Source: an uncultured Clostridia bacterium
GTDB taxonomy: Bacteria; Bacillota; Clostridia; Oscillospirales; Ruminococcaceae
Length of the DNA stretch: 64,000 nucleotides
Assembly (NCBI GenBank): GCA_947630845.1
Contig: CANRJB010000010.1
Span: forward strand, 1 to 64,000
Direction: 5' to 3'
The notes under the pieces were generated by a model. It worked only from the letters and a program-made list of their open reading frames with translations, searched no databases and had not been told where the DNA came from. The position numbers were made by a program, and so were the translations under genes. This document shows, one piece after another, positions 48,646 to 57,876 of this stretch (positions within the stretch are counted from its first letter, which is position 1; each line of letters starts with the position of its first letter).

Positions 48646-49965
48646 ATGAATAAGAGATTTGTAAGAATGGGCAGCATCTGTCTGGCTGCCGCAGCAGCTC
48701 TTGGCTGCGTTGGGATGAGCGTATCCGCAGATGCTGTACAGTCTGTGACTGACAGCAACCGTGATGTCCTGCTTGGCATCAGTGATCCGGATCAGTATCT
48801 GCTTGGCGTTGCTTCCCAGTTTTCTGTTTTTGTACAGAATGATTTCACGGCATACGGCTCTGACTGTGAGGGCAGACTTGCTGCCGGCGGTAACGCCAAT
48901 CTGGGCGATGTGACCCCCAACTATTCGGTCGGCGCAAAGATCGAAGATGGTTTATCCTATGCACAGGTCATTATCGGCGGTGATACTCTGAAAAACTTCC
49001 TGCCGGAGGGCAAATGCTTTGTTGTTGCCGATGGTGCTTCCGTTTCAGACAATATTCTCAGCTATGCAGATGAAGGACAGTGCAGCATCTATGAGGGTGA
49101 GCTGATCGACTTTGATCAGGAATTTGCAAGACTGCGCAGCGTCAGCAAGAAGCTCGCTTCCTATCCGAGCAATACGACTCTTGAAATTGACACTGACTAT
49201 GCAGACGGATGGACGATCACAGGTTCTGACAAGGAACTGAATATTCTTACCCTGACCGATGAGCAGGTCAAGGCATTCAACGATGACTATATCGAATACC
49301 GCATCCAGATTCCGAAGGGTTCCTATCTTGTCATCAATGTTGAGGGCAGCGGCAATATTGATATGCCTGCGAATTCCCTGAATTTCTATGATGAGAACGG
49401 GGAATCCTATACGCCGGATGTAACACAGATCCCTGTACTTTACAATCTGCCGGATGCCACCAGTCTCAAGTATCTCGGCTCGATCAGCGGCAGCACCCTT
49501 GCACCGAATGCGGATGCATCGGGTGACGAGGGCGGTCACATTGCCGGTGCAACGTTTGCAAAGTCCTTTGAGGGCGGTATCGAATTCGGCTACACCTTCT
49601 TCAACCTCAAGGATACAGAATTTACTCCTGTGGAAACAACAACAACACCTGCAACGACAGTTGCACCTTCAGTTGACGGCACGACCACAACCATTGCAAC
49701 GACCGGAGATTCACTGGAAGAAAGCGGTGAGAACACTTCTACCACTGGAGATTCTCTTGAAGATGACGGCACATCCACGTCCACTTCTACGTCTACATCC
49801 ACTTCGACGACAAGCACGGACACATCGTCTACAGAAACTACCACTACAGGTTCTGGCAGCGATGCGGATGGCTCTCCGGAAACCGGCGATCCGATACAGG
49901 GCGGTATCTTTGTGGCAGTCGGCGTATCACTGATGACAATGACATTGCTGCGGAAGAAGAAGTAA
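48646..49965 (+). CDS. Choice-of-anchor A family surface protein with non-canonical sorting signal
   Basis: Signal peptide; DPDQYLLGVASQFSVFVQNDFTAYGSDCEGRLAAGGNANLGD; Ser/Thr linker; SPETG-TM-RKKK tail. Confidence 0.85.
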   Translation: MNKRFVRMGSICLAAAAALGCVGMSVSADAVQSVTDSNRDVLLGISDPDQYLLGVASQFSVFVQNDFTAYGSDCEGRLAAGGNANLGDVTPNYSVGAKIEDGLSYAQVIIGGDTLKNFLPEGKCFVVADGASVSDNILSYADEGQCSIYEGELIDFDQEFARLRSVSKKLASYPSNTTLEIDTDYADGWTITGSDKELNILTLTDEQVKAFNDDYIEYRIQIPKGSYLVINVEGSGNIDMPANSLNFYDENGESYTPDVTQIPVLYNLPDATSLKYLGSISGSTLAPNADASGDEGGHIAGATFAKSFEGGIEFGYTFFNLKDTEFTPVETTTTPATTVAPSVDGTTTTIATTGDSLEESGENTSTTGDSLEDDGTSTSTSTSTSTSTTSTDTSSTETTTTGSGSDADGSPETGDPIQGGIFVAVGVSLMTMTLLRKKK

Positions 49966-49987
49966 TAAACGTAAAAAATCATCTGTA

Positions 49988-50020
49988 GGGGGCAGAGTCC
50001 GGGAGGATCCTGCCCCTTTT
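49988..50020 (+). terminator. Intrinsic terminator or attenuator before the ABC operon
   Basis: GGGGCAG-a-GTCC-ggga-GGAT-c-CTGCCCC then TTTT. Confidence 0.75.
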
Positions 50021-50052
50021 GGATTCAAAACAGCCGATGAAAGGAGACGGAC

Positions 50053-50757
50053 ATGAGCGCATTTGTAGAATTTCAGCATGTAAAGAAGATATACAAAACC
50101 GGAGAACTTGAAATACAGGCACTCCGGGATGTGAATTTTGAGATCGGGAAGGGGGAATTCTGCATCATTGTGGGGGCATCCGGCGCAGGAAAGACGACCA
50201 TCCTGAATATCTTAGGGGGAATGGATACACTTACGGAAGGACAGGTATGGCTGGACGGTGCGGAGATCTCCGCTTACAACAAGCGTCAGCTCACAGCATA
50301 CAGACGGTATGATGTGGGTTTCGTGTTCCAGTTTTACAACCTCGTTGGCAATCTGACGGCAAAGGAGAATGTGGAACTTGCTGCACAGATCTGCAAAGAC
50401 CCCCTCGATGCGGAGGAGATGCTGCGGCAGGTGGGGCTTGGCGAACGGATGAAGAATTTCCCGGCGCAGCTTTCGGGCGGTGAGCAGCAGCGTGTAGCGA
50501 TCGCAAGAGCGCTTGCCAAAAATCCAAAGCTCTTGCTCTGCGACGAACCGACTGGTGCGCTCGATTACCAGACCGGCAAGGCTGTACTCAAACTCTTGCA
50601 GGATACCTGCCGGCAGACAGGAACGACTGTCATCGTCATCACCCACAACTCCGTCCTTGCGGCAATGGCGGACAGGATCATCACTGTCAAGTCCGGCATG
50701 GTCGCAGAAATGCGGAAAAATGACCATATCGTTGATGTGGCAGACATAGAGTGGTGA
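50053..50757 (+). CDS. ABC transporter ATP-binding protein (MacB/LolD type)
   Basis: [42 protein letters not shown]. Confidence 0.97.
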   Translation: MSAFVEFQHVKKIYKTGELEIQALRDVNFEIGKGEFCIIVGASGAGKTTILNILGGMDTLTEGQVWLDGAEISAYNKRQLTAYRRYDVGFVFQFYNLVGNLTAKENVELAAQICKDPLDAEEMLRQVGLGERMKNFPAQLSGGEQQRVAIARALAKNPKLLLCDEPTGALDYQTGKAVLKLLQDTCRQTGTTVIVITHNSVLAAMADRIITVKSGMVAEMRKNDHIVDVADIEW

Positions 50758-53700
50758 CGGCGATGCGGAGAAATATGCTCAGACGTACCACACTCCGTGA
50801 GATCCGCAGCACAATGGGACGATATCTTGCGATCCTTGCGATCATTGCGCTTGGGGTAGGATTCTTTTCCGGCGTGCGCATCACAACACCCACTATGGTA
50901 CATACAGCAGACAACTTCTACCAGAGAAACCAACTCTATGACTATCGGCTGATCTCCACGCTTGGCTGGGAGCAGGAAGATGTGGATGCGTTGGTACAGG
51001 AGGAGGGCGTGCGTGCGGCAGAGGGGGCAAATTCCCTTGATGTGCTGTTCAGCGACGGTGAGGACGGGCAGTTGGTTCTGAAGACACACTCCCTCACCAA
51101 CAGTCTCAATCTCACAGAACTGCGGGAAGGACGGATGCCGGAGAAGGCAGGAGAGTGTCTGCTTGATGCGGATATGACGGGGTATGAGATCGGTGATACG
51201 CTGACTGTTGCGCCGGAAAATGAAGAAGAAACGCTCGATTCCCTGACATGCAGGGAATTTGAGATCGTCGGCAAAGCGGACTCGTCACTCTATCTCAATC
51301 ATGAACGTGGGACGACTTCCCTCGGAAACGGCAGTGTGGCAGGATTTGTGTATCTGCTGCCGGAGGCATATGACCTTGATTATTTTGCTGAGATCTATGT
51401 AAAGATGGACAATGATGACGAGATCCTGTCACAGCCCTACAAAGACCTCATTACTGACGGTACGGATGCATGGGAAACCATCACGCAGGCACAAGCGGAT
51501 GCAAGATACGAACGGCTTGTGGAGGATGCGGAGGAGAAAATCCAAGAGGGCAAGGATGAACTTGCGGAGAAGCGTGCAGACGGAGAACAGGAGCTTGCCG
51601 ATGCCGAACAGGAGCTTGCCGACGGCAGGAAAGAACTGGATGATGCGGCACAGGAGCTTGCCGATGCCGAGACGGAGATCACTTCCGGCAGAAAGGAACT
51701 GGACGATGCCAAGGCAGAGCTTGCTGCTTCTGCCGGTCAGATCAGCTCCGGCGAAAAGGAATTACATGATGCCAAAAGCCAGCTTGATGCGGCAAAGAAA
51801 CAGCTGGAGGATTCCCTTGCGCAGATCACGGAGGGAGAACAGCAGCTTGCCGACGGACAGGCACAGCTTGATGCTGCGGTGCAGGAGATGGAGACAAATG
51901 AGGCTGCTCTTGATGCTGCCGATGCTGAACTGACGGCACAGGAAACTGCCTTTGCAGAGCAGTATGCACAGGCACAGGCGATGTGGGATCTTTTGCCGGA
52001 GGAACAGAAGGCACAGTTGACTGCTGCACAGGAGCAGCTCACTGCCGCCCGTACAGAGCTGAATGCCAATCGCCTGATGCTTGAAGAAGGGAAGGCACAG
52101 CTTGCCGAACAGCAGGCTGTACTTGACCAGTCCAAAGCAGAACTGGAAGCCGGACGGGCACAATATGAACAGGGACTTGCGGAATACCAGTCGGGACTTC
52201 AGACCTATCAGGCATCCCTGAAAAAATTCCAGAGCGGCAAGGCACAGTACCAGAGCGGACTGAAACAATATCAGGACGGGGAACGCTCCTATCAGGAAGG
52301 CTTGCAGGAATATGAGGACGGCAAGAAGGAATATGAGGACGGACTTGCAGAGTATGAGGACGGGCTTGCGGAATATGAGGACGGGAAGAAGGAATTTGAC
52401 GAAAAGATCGCCGATGCGGAACAGGAGCTTGCAGATGCCGAAGCGGAGCTTGCTGAAGTAGAGCAGCCGGATGTCTATGTGCTGGACAGAAATACCAACA
52501 TCGGCTACTCCTGCTTTGAGAGCGATTCTCAGATCGTGGAACAGGTCGCAAGGGTGTTTCCGGTGTTCTTTATCCTTGTGGCAGCACTGGTGTGCATGAC
52601 GACGATGAGCCGGATGGTCGAGGAGCAGCGGACACAAATCGGTGTGCTGAAAGCACTGGGCTATTCGGAAGGACAGATCATGGGAAAGTTTCTGTTTTAT
52701 GCAGGCAGTGCGTCACTGATCGGGTGCATAATCGGGTATGCGGTCGGATGTGTGCTGTTCCCGACTGTTATCTGGATGTCCTATCAGTTGATGTATGTGC
52801 CGCTGCAATTGGAGTATATCTTTGACTGGAAGCTTGCCATGCTGTCGATACTGGCATCGCTGCTGTGTTCGATGGGAACGACATGGATGTCCTGCCGCAT
52901 TGAGCTTGCAGAAACTGCCGCAGGTCTGATGCGTCCAAAGGCACCCAAAGCCGGAAAGCGTGTAGCCCTTGAATATGTGCCGTTCATCTGGAACAGGCTG
53001 AAATTCCTGTACAAGGTGTCGATCCGGAACATTTTCCGGTACAAGGGCAGATTCTTCATGATGATCATCGGTATCACCGGCTGTACAGCGTTGTTGCTGA
53101 CGGGATTCGGATTGAAGGATTCCGTTGCAGGATTTGCGGAGGTGCAGTACGAGGAGATCCAGATCATGGATGCTGCTGCAGCCCTGAAAGCCGACCTCGG
53201 AACGACACTTCCCAAGGAACTGACAGAGAAGCTTGACTCCCTCACAGAGAACTATCTGCCGGTCTACGAAAGCGCATGGGACATTGTGATGGATGACGGT
53301 AAGGTCAAGAGTGTGAATGTGCTTGTGCCGTCGGATGCGCAGGTATTGCAGGACTATTTCCGGACAAGGACAGAACATGGCGAAGAGATCGCCTTTCCGG
53401 GAGAGGGAGAGATCATTGTGGGGACAAGTGTGGCAGAGCGATATGGCGCAGAGCTTGGCTCGACCATCACACTCCGGAATGAAGATATGGAGGAGATGCA
53501 CCTGAAAGTGACGGGCATCTTTGAGAATCATGTCTACAACTACGCTATCATCTCACCGGAGACTTATACCGCACAGCGCAGCATTTCGCCGGAATGGAAC
53601 ACCCTCTACCTTAACTTTCCGGAGAATGCCGACACCTATCAGATTGCCGCAGACCTTGCGCAGGATGAGAACATCACCAACATCCAGATTTTCCGGGACA

Positions 53701-54134
53701 TGCAGGACAGACTTGGAAAGATGATGAAGAGTCTGGACTATATCGTGCTGCTTGTCATTGTCTGTGCGGCAGGGCTGGCATTTATTGTACTCTACAACCT
53801 GACGAACATCAACATCACGGAACGCATCCGGGAAATTGCGACCATCAAGGTGCTCGGCTTTTTCCGGAAAGAGACTTCTGCCTATGTGCTGCGTGAGAAC
53901 ATTGCACTGACGGCAATGGGTGTGATTGCAGGGCTGCTGCTCGGTATTCTGCTGCACCGGTTCGTGATGGCGCAGATCGTTGTGGACATGGTGTCTTTCC
54001 GGATACGCATCCTGCCGATGAGCTTTGTGTACAGTATCCTGCTGACATTTTTCTTTAATTTTATTGTCAATGCCGTGATGGGGAGCAAGCTTGACAAGAT
54101 CAACATGGCTGAATCCCTGAAATCAATTGATTAA
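50751..54134 (+). CDS. FtsX-like permease with large extracytoplasmic coiled coil, GTG start
   Basis: TM1 YLAILAIIALGVGFFSGVRIT; coiled coil EQELADAEQELADGRKEL... ; C-terminal FtsX TM regions. Confidence 0.93.
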   Translation: MVTAMRRNMLRRTTLREIRSTMGRYLAILAIIALGVGFFSGVRITTPTMVHTADNFYQRNQLYDYRLISTLGWEQEDVDALVQEEGVRAAEGANSLDVLFSDGEDGQLVLKTHSLTNSLNLTELREGRMPEKAGECLLDADMTGYEIGDTLTVAPENEEETLDSLTCREFEIVGKADSSLYLNHERGTTSLGNGSVAGFVYLLPEAYDLDYFAEIYVKMDNDDEILSQPYKDLITDGTDAWETITQAQADARYERLVEDAEEKIQEGKDELAEKRADGEQELADAEQELADGRKELDDAAQELADAETEITSGRKELDDAKAELAASAGQISSGEKELHDAKSQLDAAKKQLEDSLAQITEGEQQLADGQAQLDAAVQEMETNEAALDAADAELTAQETAFAEQYAQAQAMWDLLPEEQKAQLTAAQEQLTAARTELNANRLMLEEGKAQLAEQQAVLDQSKAELEAGRAQYEQGLAEYQSGLQTYQASLKKFQSGKAQYQSGLKQYQDGERSYQEGLQEYEDGKKEYEDGLAEYEDGLAEYEDGKKEFDEKIADAEQELADAEAELAEVEQPDVYVLDRNTNIGYSCFESDSQIVEQVARVFPVFFILVAALVCMTTMSRMVEEQRTQIGVLKALGYSEGQIMGKFLFYAGSASLIGCIIGYAVGCVLFPTVIWMSYQLMYVPLQLEYIFDWKLAMLSILASLLCSMGTTWMSCRIELAETAAGLMRPKAPKAGKRVALEYVPFIWNRLKFLYKVSIRNIFRYKGRFFMMIIGITGCTALLLTGFGLKDSVAGFAEVQYEEIQIMDAAAALKADLGTTLPKELTEKLDSLTENYLPVYESAWDIVMDDGKVKSVNVLVPSDAQVLQDYFRTRTEHGEEIAFPGEGEIIVGTSVAERYGAELGSTITLRNEDMEEMHLKVTGIFENHVYNYAIISPETYTAQRSISPEWNTLYLNFPENADTYQIAADLAQDENITNIQIFRDMQDRLGKMMKSLDYIVLLVIVCAAGLAFIVLYNLTNINITERIREIATIKVLGFFRKETSAYVLRENIALTAMGVIAGLLLGILLHRFVMAQIVVDMVSFRIRILPMSFVYSILLTFFFNFIVNAVMGSKLDKINMAESLKSID

Positions 54135-54155
54135 GGAGCAGATGCGCATTTCCTG

Positions 54156-55646
54156 TCAGTCCTTTCTGAACAGATCTCTTGTATAGACCTTATCTGCCAC
54201 ATCATCAAGAACCGGATCGTATCTGTTTGCAATGATGCATTTGCAGCCTTTCTTGAACTGATTCAGATCGTTCTGCACCAGTGAACCGTAAAAGAACGAA
54301 CCGTCCGGCAGGGTGGGTTCATAGATGATGACTGCTGCCCCCCTTTCCTTGATGCGCTTCATGATTCCCTGAATCGAGGAGTGGCGGAAGTTATCCGAAT
54401 TGCTTTTCATGGTGAGACGGAAAACACCGATCGTGACTGCTTCCTGCTTGTCCGCAGGAGCAGGACAGGCATTCTCCGTGCCGCAGATGCCGGCGATCTC
54501 CAGAACACGGTCTGCAATAAAATCCTTCCGGATGCGGTTGGATTCCACGATCGCTGTCATCATACACTGAGGGATATCCCGGTAATTGGCAAGCAGTTGT
54601 TTGGTGTCCTTGGGCAGGCAGTAGCCGCCATAACCAAACGAGGGGTTGTTGTAAAAATCACCGACACGGGGGTCAAGACATATGCCATGAATGAGATTGG
54701 CAGTGTCCAGTCCCTTGACCTCTGCATAGGTGTCCAATTCATTGAAATACGAGACTCTCAGTGCAAGGTAGGTGTTCACAAACAGCTTGGTCGCCTCTGC
54801 CTCTGTGGTCGTCATGTATAACACCGGAACAAAGGCGGACGCTGCACCCTGCCGGAGAAGTGCGGCAAATTCCATAGCTGCGTCTTTGTTAGCATCGTTC
54901 GTACCAACGATGATGCGGCTTGGATAGAGGTTATCATAAAGTGCCTTGCTTTCACGAAGAAATTCCGAGCTGAAAATAATGTTGTCCATGCCCATTTTTT
55001 CACGCACCTGCATGGTATAACCAACAGGGACGGTAGACTTTATGACGATGAGCGGCGGATGGATTCTGTCTGCTGTGACATGCCGGATAAGCGAAAGCAC
55101 AGTTTCCACTGCGCTGCAATCAAAGAAATTTGTCTTGGGGTCATAATTGGTCGGTGCGGCGATAAGGATGAAATCCGCTTCCCGGTATGCTGCGCCGCCG
55201 TCAGTGGTGGCAGAGAGGGAAAGCCCTCTTTGCTCGTGTTCAGAAAGATATTGTTCAATGTACGCATCCCGGATGGGACTGCGCCAGTTGTTGATCATTT
55301 CTGCCTTTTCCGGAATAATGTCCACAGCGGTCACATCATTGTGCTGTGAAAGGAGTACGGCAAGCGACATTCCGACATAACCGATACCTGCAACGGCAAT
55401 TTTCATTCTGCCGGTTTTTTTTATTTCTTCCGCATCGTCCGCAAGAACATCGGCATGCCGGAAACCCAGTACCTCGGACAGAGCAAGAAACTGGTCTGCG
55501 AATGGAGAATACTCTCCCTTTTCCAGTCCGGACAGGACAGAACAGTGTATGTCCGTCAATTCCGACAGGGCTGCCTGTGAAAGACCGAGGGCTTTTCTTC
55601 TGTCTCTGATGACAGCAGCAAGCAGCTTCAACGACAAATGTTTCAT
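54156..55646 (-). CDS. XRE-family HTH domain fused to UDP-glucose/GDP-mannose dehydrogenase
   Basis: [77 protein letters not shown] ... [25 protein letters not shown] before ATG at 55646. Confidence 0.93.
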   Translation of the reverse strand: MKHLSLKLLAAVIRDRRKALGLSQAALSELTDIHCSVLSGLEKGEYSPFADQFLALSEVLGFRHADVLADDAEEIKKTGRMKIAVAGIGYVGMSLAVLLSQHNDVTAVDIIPEKAEMINNWRSPIRDAYIEQYLSEHEQRGLSLSATTDGGAAYREADFILIAAPTNYDPKTNFFDCSAVETVLSLIRHVTADRIHPPLIVIKSTVPVGYTMQVREKMGMDNIIFSSEFLRESKALYDNLYPSRIIVGTNDANKDAAMEFAALLRQGAASAFVPVLYMTTTEAEATKLFVNTYLALRVSYFNELDTYAEVKGLDTANLIHGICLDPRVGDFYNNPSFGYGGYCLPKDTKQLLANYRDIPQCMMTAIVESNRIRKDFIADRVLEIAGICGTENACPAPADKQEAVTIGVFRLTMKSNSDNFRHSSIQGIMKRIKERGAAVIIYEPTLPDGSFFYGSLVQNDLNQFKKGCKCIIANRYDPVLDDVADKVYTRDLFRKD

Positions 55647-55764
55647 AATGACCTCCCTGTTTGTGAGGAGTATGGCTGCCATACTCCTTTTCCTGCAATT
55701 GTCCTGATATTACTCAAAAAAAAATAACAGCCGCTCCAGAATCCTCTGAAACGGCTATTTTACG

Positions 55765-55841
<77 letters not shown>

Positions 55842-56038
55842 TTATCTATGGGATCGCATCTTTGGGGTACTAATATAGTATAGCACAAACGCAGCGTTTC
55901 GTCAATACTCCACGCACACTTTCATCCAATTGCACAAATAACACTTTTTTTCAACATCCATTTCACTGCAATATACCCACACTTTTCTGGACTGTGCAAA
56001 GATGAGCTTGTCTTTCTGCGGTGTCAGTTATAACGATG

Positions 56039-56075
56039 GCATGCCCCCTCTGCACTACGTGCAAAGGGGGCATGC
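56039..56075. other. Long imperfect palindrome of unclear role
   Basis: GCATGCCCCCT-c-TGCAC-tac-GTGCA-AGGGGGCATGC. Confidence 0.5.
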
Positions 56076-56155
56076 GGTTTTGGCAGTATCATAAGACTGA
56101 CAGAAAACGGCAATTGGTATAGCCAATTACAGCCTGTACAGCAGGTGTTCCCTGA

Positions 56156-57664
56156 TCAGGATTCTTCGGCTTGCGTCTGTTCCTCAGCATCCACGCTGTC
56201 GCCTTCCGCTGCAAGAGCTGCCGTTTCTTCCTTTTTCTTCCTGTTCTCTATGACAAGAGCATATACAAACGCCACTCCCAGATAGAGTACAAACAGAATG
56301 GCTTCACATATCAGAATGGATTCGGCTGAGGATTTCATCACATTGGTTGCTGTGCTGATCGCCGATGTGGTCGCAGGTACAAGTATGGTGTACGCATTGC
56401 CAAGATATACCGTCTCATAATATTCATTTGCTGTGTCGTTGACCTTGTTGAGCAGATCTACGATCTTGTTGTTGAGGGCAGTCATCTGTTCATCCACTGA
56501 CTGCATCATTTCCTCATCTGCCGCACTCTTGCTCTTCAGCGCATTGACACGCTCCTGATACATGCTGATCTCCTGTGTCGTTGATGCGACTGTGTCGGTA
56601 GCTGCAATCTGCTTTGTGAACATATCATCATAGGTTGCTGACGGCTGTGAATACTGTGCATCTTCCTGATCGCCATAGATGATGGTGACATCCTTTTCAT
56701 ACGTCGCAATAGAAACTTCCAACTGTTCAAGCCGCTTCTCTGCTTCGCTTCTTTTCTTAGCAAGCTCCTGAATTTTATAGGTGTAGTAATTCATGAGCTT
56801 GTTCTTATCCTTTGTCACGTTGTTGACGGTGATGTAGGAGACGAGCTGGTCAAGATCGACAGTTTCAACGGTATCGATCGCTGCGCTCAGATCGGCAAAG
56901 GTGTAGCCGGTTTTGGAAGAGCGGAAGTGCGTCTGATCCTGCTCTGCAAGGTCATTGACATAATCCTTCAAAGAATCCAGTGAGGATGCGAACACATCCA
57001 TTGCCGGTGCATAGTCATAAGTAGTGTAGTCAAATGCCATGACTGCATTACCGAGTGCGGCATTGAAGCCGTACTGCTCAAAGAAATACTCTCTGTATGC
57101 ACTGAGCATGGTGTTGAGAAATTCCACAGCCTTTTCTCCGGAAAAACCGGTAGCTGCATAATTGAAGCTTACGGTGTACTGTGTCGGGTAGACTTCTGTG
57201 CTGATCATTTCGACACCGGCTTGCAGGTTGCCCTGCTCAAAGACGCTCTTATAGGTGTTGATCTTATCGACAGCATTTGCCGGGATCACACCAGTGATGG
57301 TGATGTTCTGACGAATCGTTTCAAGTGTTGTCAGCGGCAGGTCAAGCTCCGTGAGTGCTGCCTCGATGACAGCCGGATTTTTCAGCGTGGTAGCATCAAA
57401 GACCTTACCATCTGGTGTCAGTCCCTTTTCGATGCCGTCGTAGTTAAAGCTGACGGATGCCTGTAAATTCTTATGCTGATCGGATGCAAAGATCGCAGAA
57501 CCGACCGGAATCAGAATTGCTGCTAAAATTGCAAGGACAAGCCAGAAGGCAAGAAATTTTTTCAGCATCTTAAAAATCGTGCCGAACGAGATGATGATTT
57601 CATCCTTTTCCTGCTCATCATTTTTCAATGTTACATCAAGGTAACTATGCTGTTGATTCTCCAT
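56156..57664 (-). CDS. Wzz/chain-length-determinant-like membrane protein
   Basis: Two TM segments flank a long coiled-coil-containing region; FKMLKKFLAFWLVLAILAAILIPVGSAIFA N-terminal TM. Confidence 0.7.
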   Translation of the reverse strand: MENQQHSYLDVTLKNDEQEKDEIIISFGTIFKMLKKFLAFWLVLAILAAILIPVGSAIFASDQHKNLQASVSFNYDGIEKGLTPDGKVFDATTLKNPAVIEAALTELDLPLTTLETIRQNITITGVIPANAVDKINTYKSVFEQGNLQAGVEMISTEVYPTQYTVSFNYAATGFSGEKAVEFLNTMLSAYREYFFEQYGFNAALGNAVMAFDYTTYDYAPAMDVFASSLDSLKDYVNDLAEQDQTHFRSSKTGYTFADLSAAIDTVETVDLDQLVSYITVNNVTKDKNKLMNYYTYKIQELAKKRSEAEKRLEQLEVSIATYEKDVTIIYGDQEDAQYSQPSATYDDMFTKQIAATDTVASTTQEISMYQERVNALKSKSAADEEMMQSVDEQMTALNNKIVDLLNKVNDTANEYYETVYLGNAYTILVPATTSAISTATNVMKSSAESILICEAILFVLYLGVAFVYALVIENRKKKEETAALAAEGDSVDAEEQTQAEES

Positions 57665-57876
57665 TCTTTTCCTCCATTTTTCTGAAATAGATGCTTGCAG
57701 CTGTGAAATGAGCTTCTTCGCCCATTTTCCACACTATTTATTATACCGCCTTCCTCGTACTTTGTCAATACCAAACAAATGGAAACGAAAATTTTGTGCA
57801 AAACATCGAAAAAAGGCGAATGCTGCAATTTGAAATTGTAACATCCCTCTCCGGAACGTTGTGAGCTGCGTGCCGT

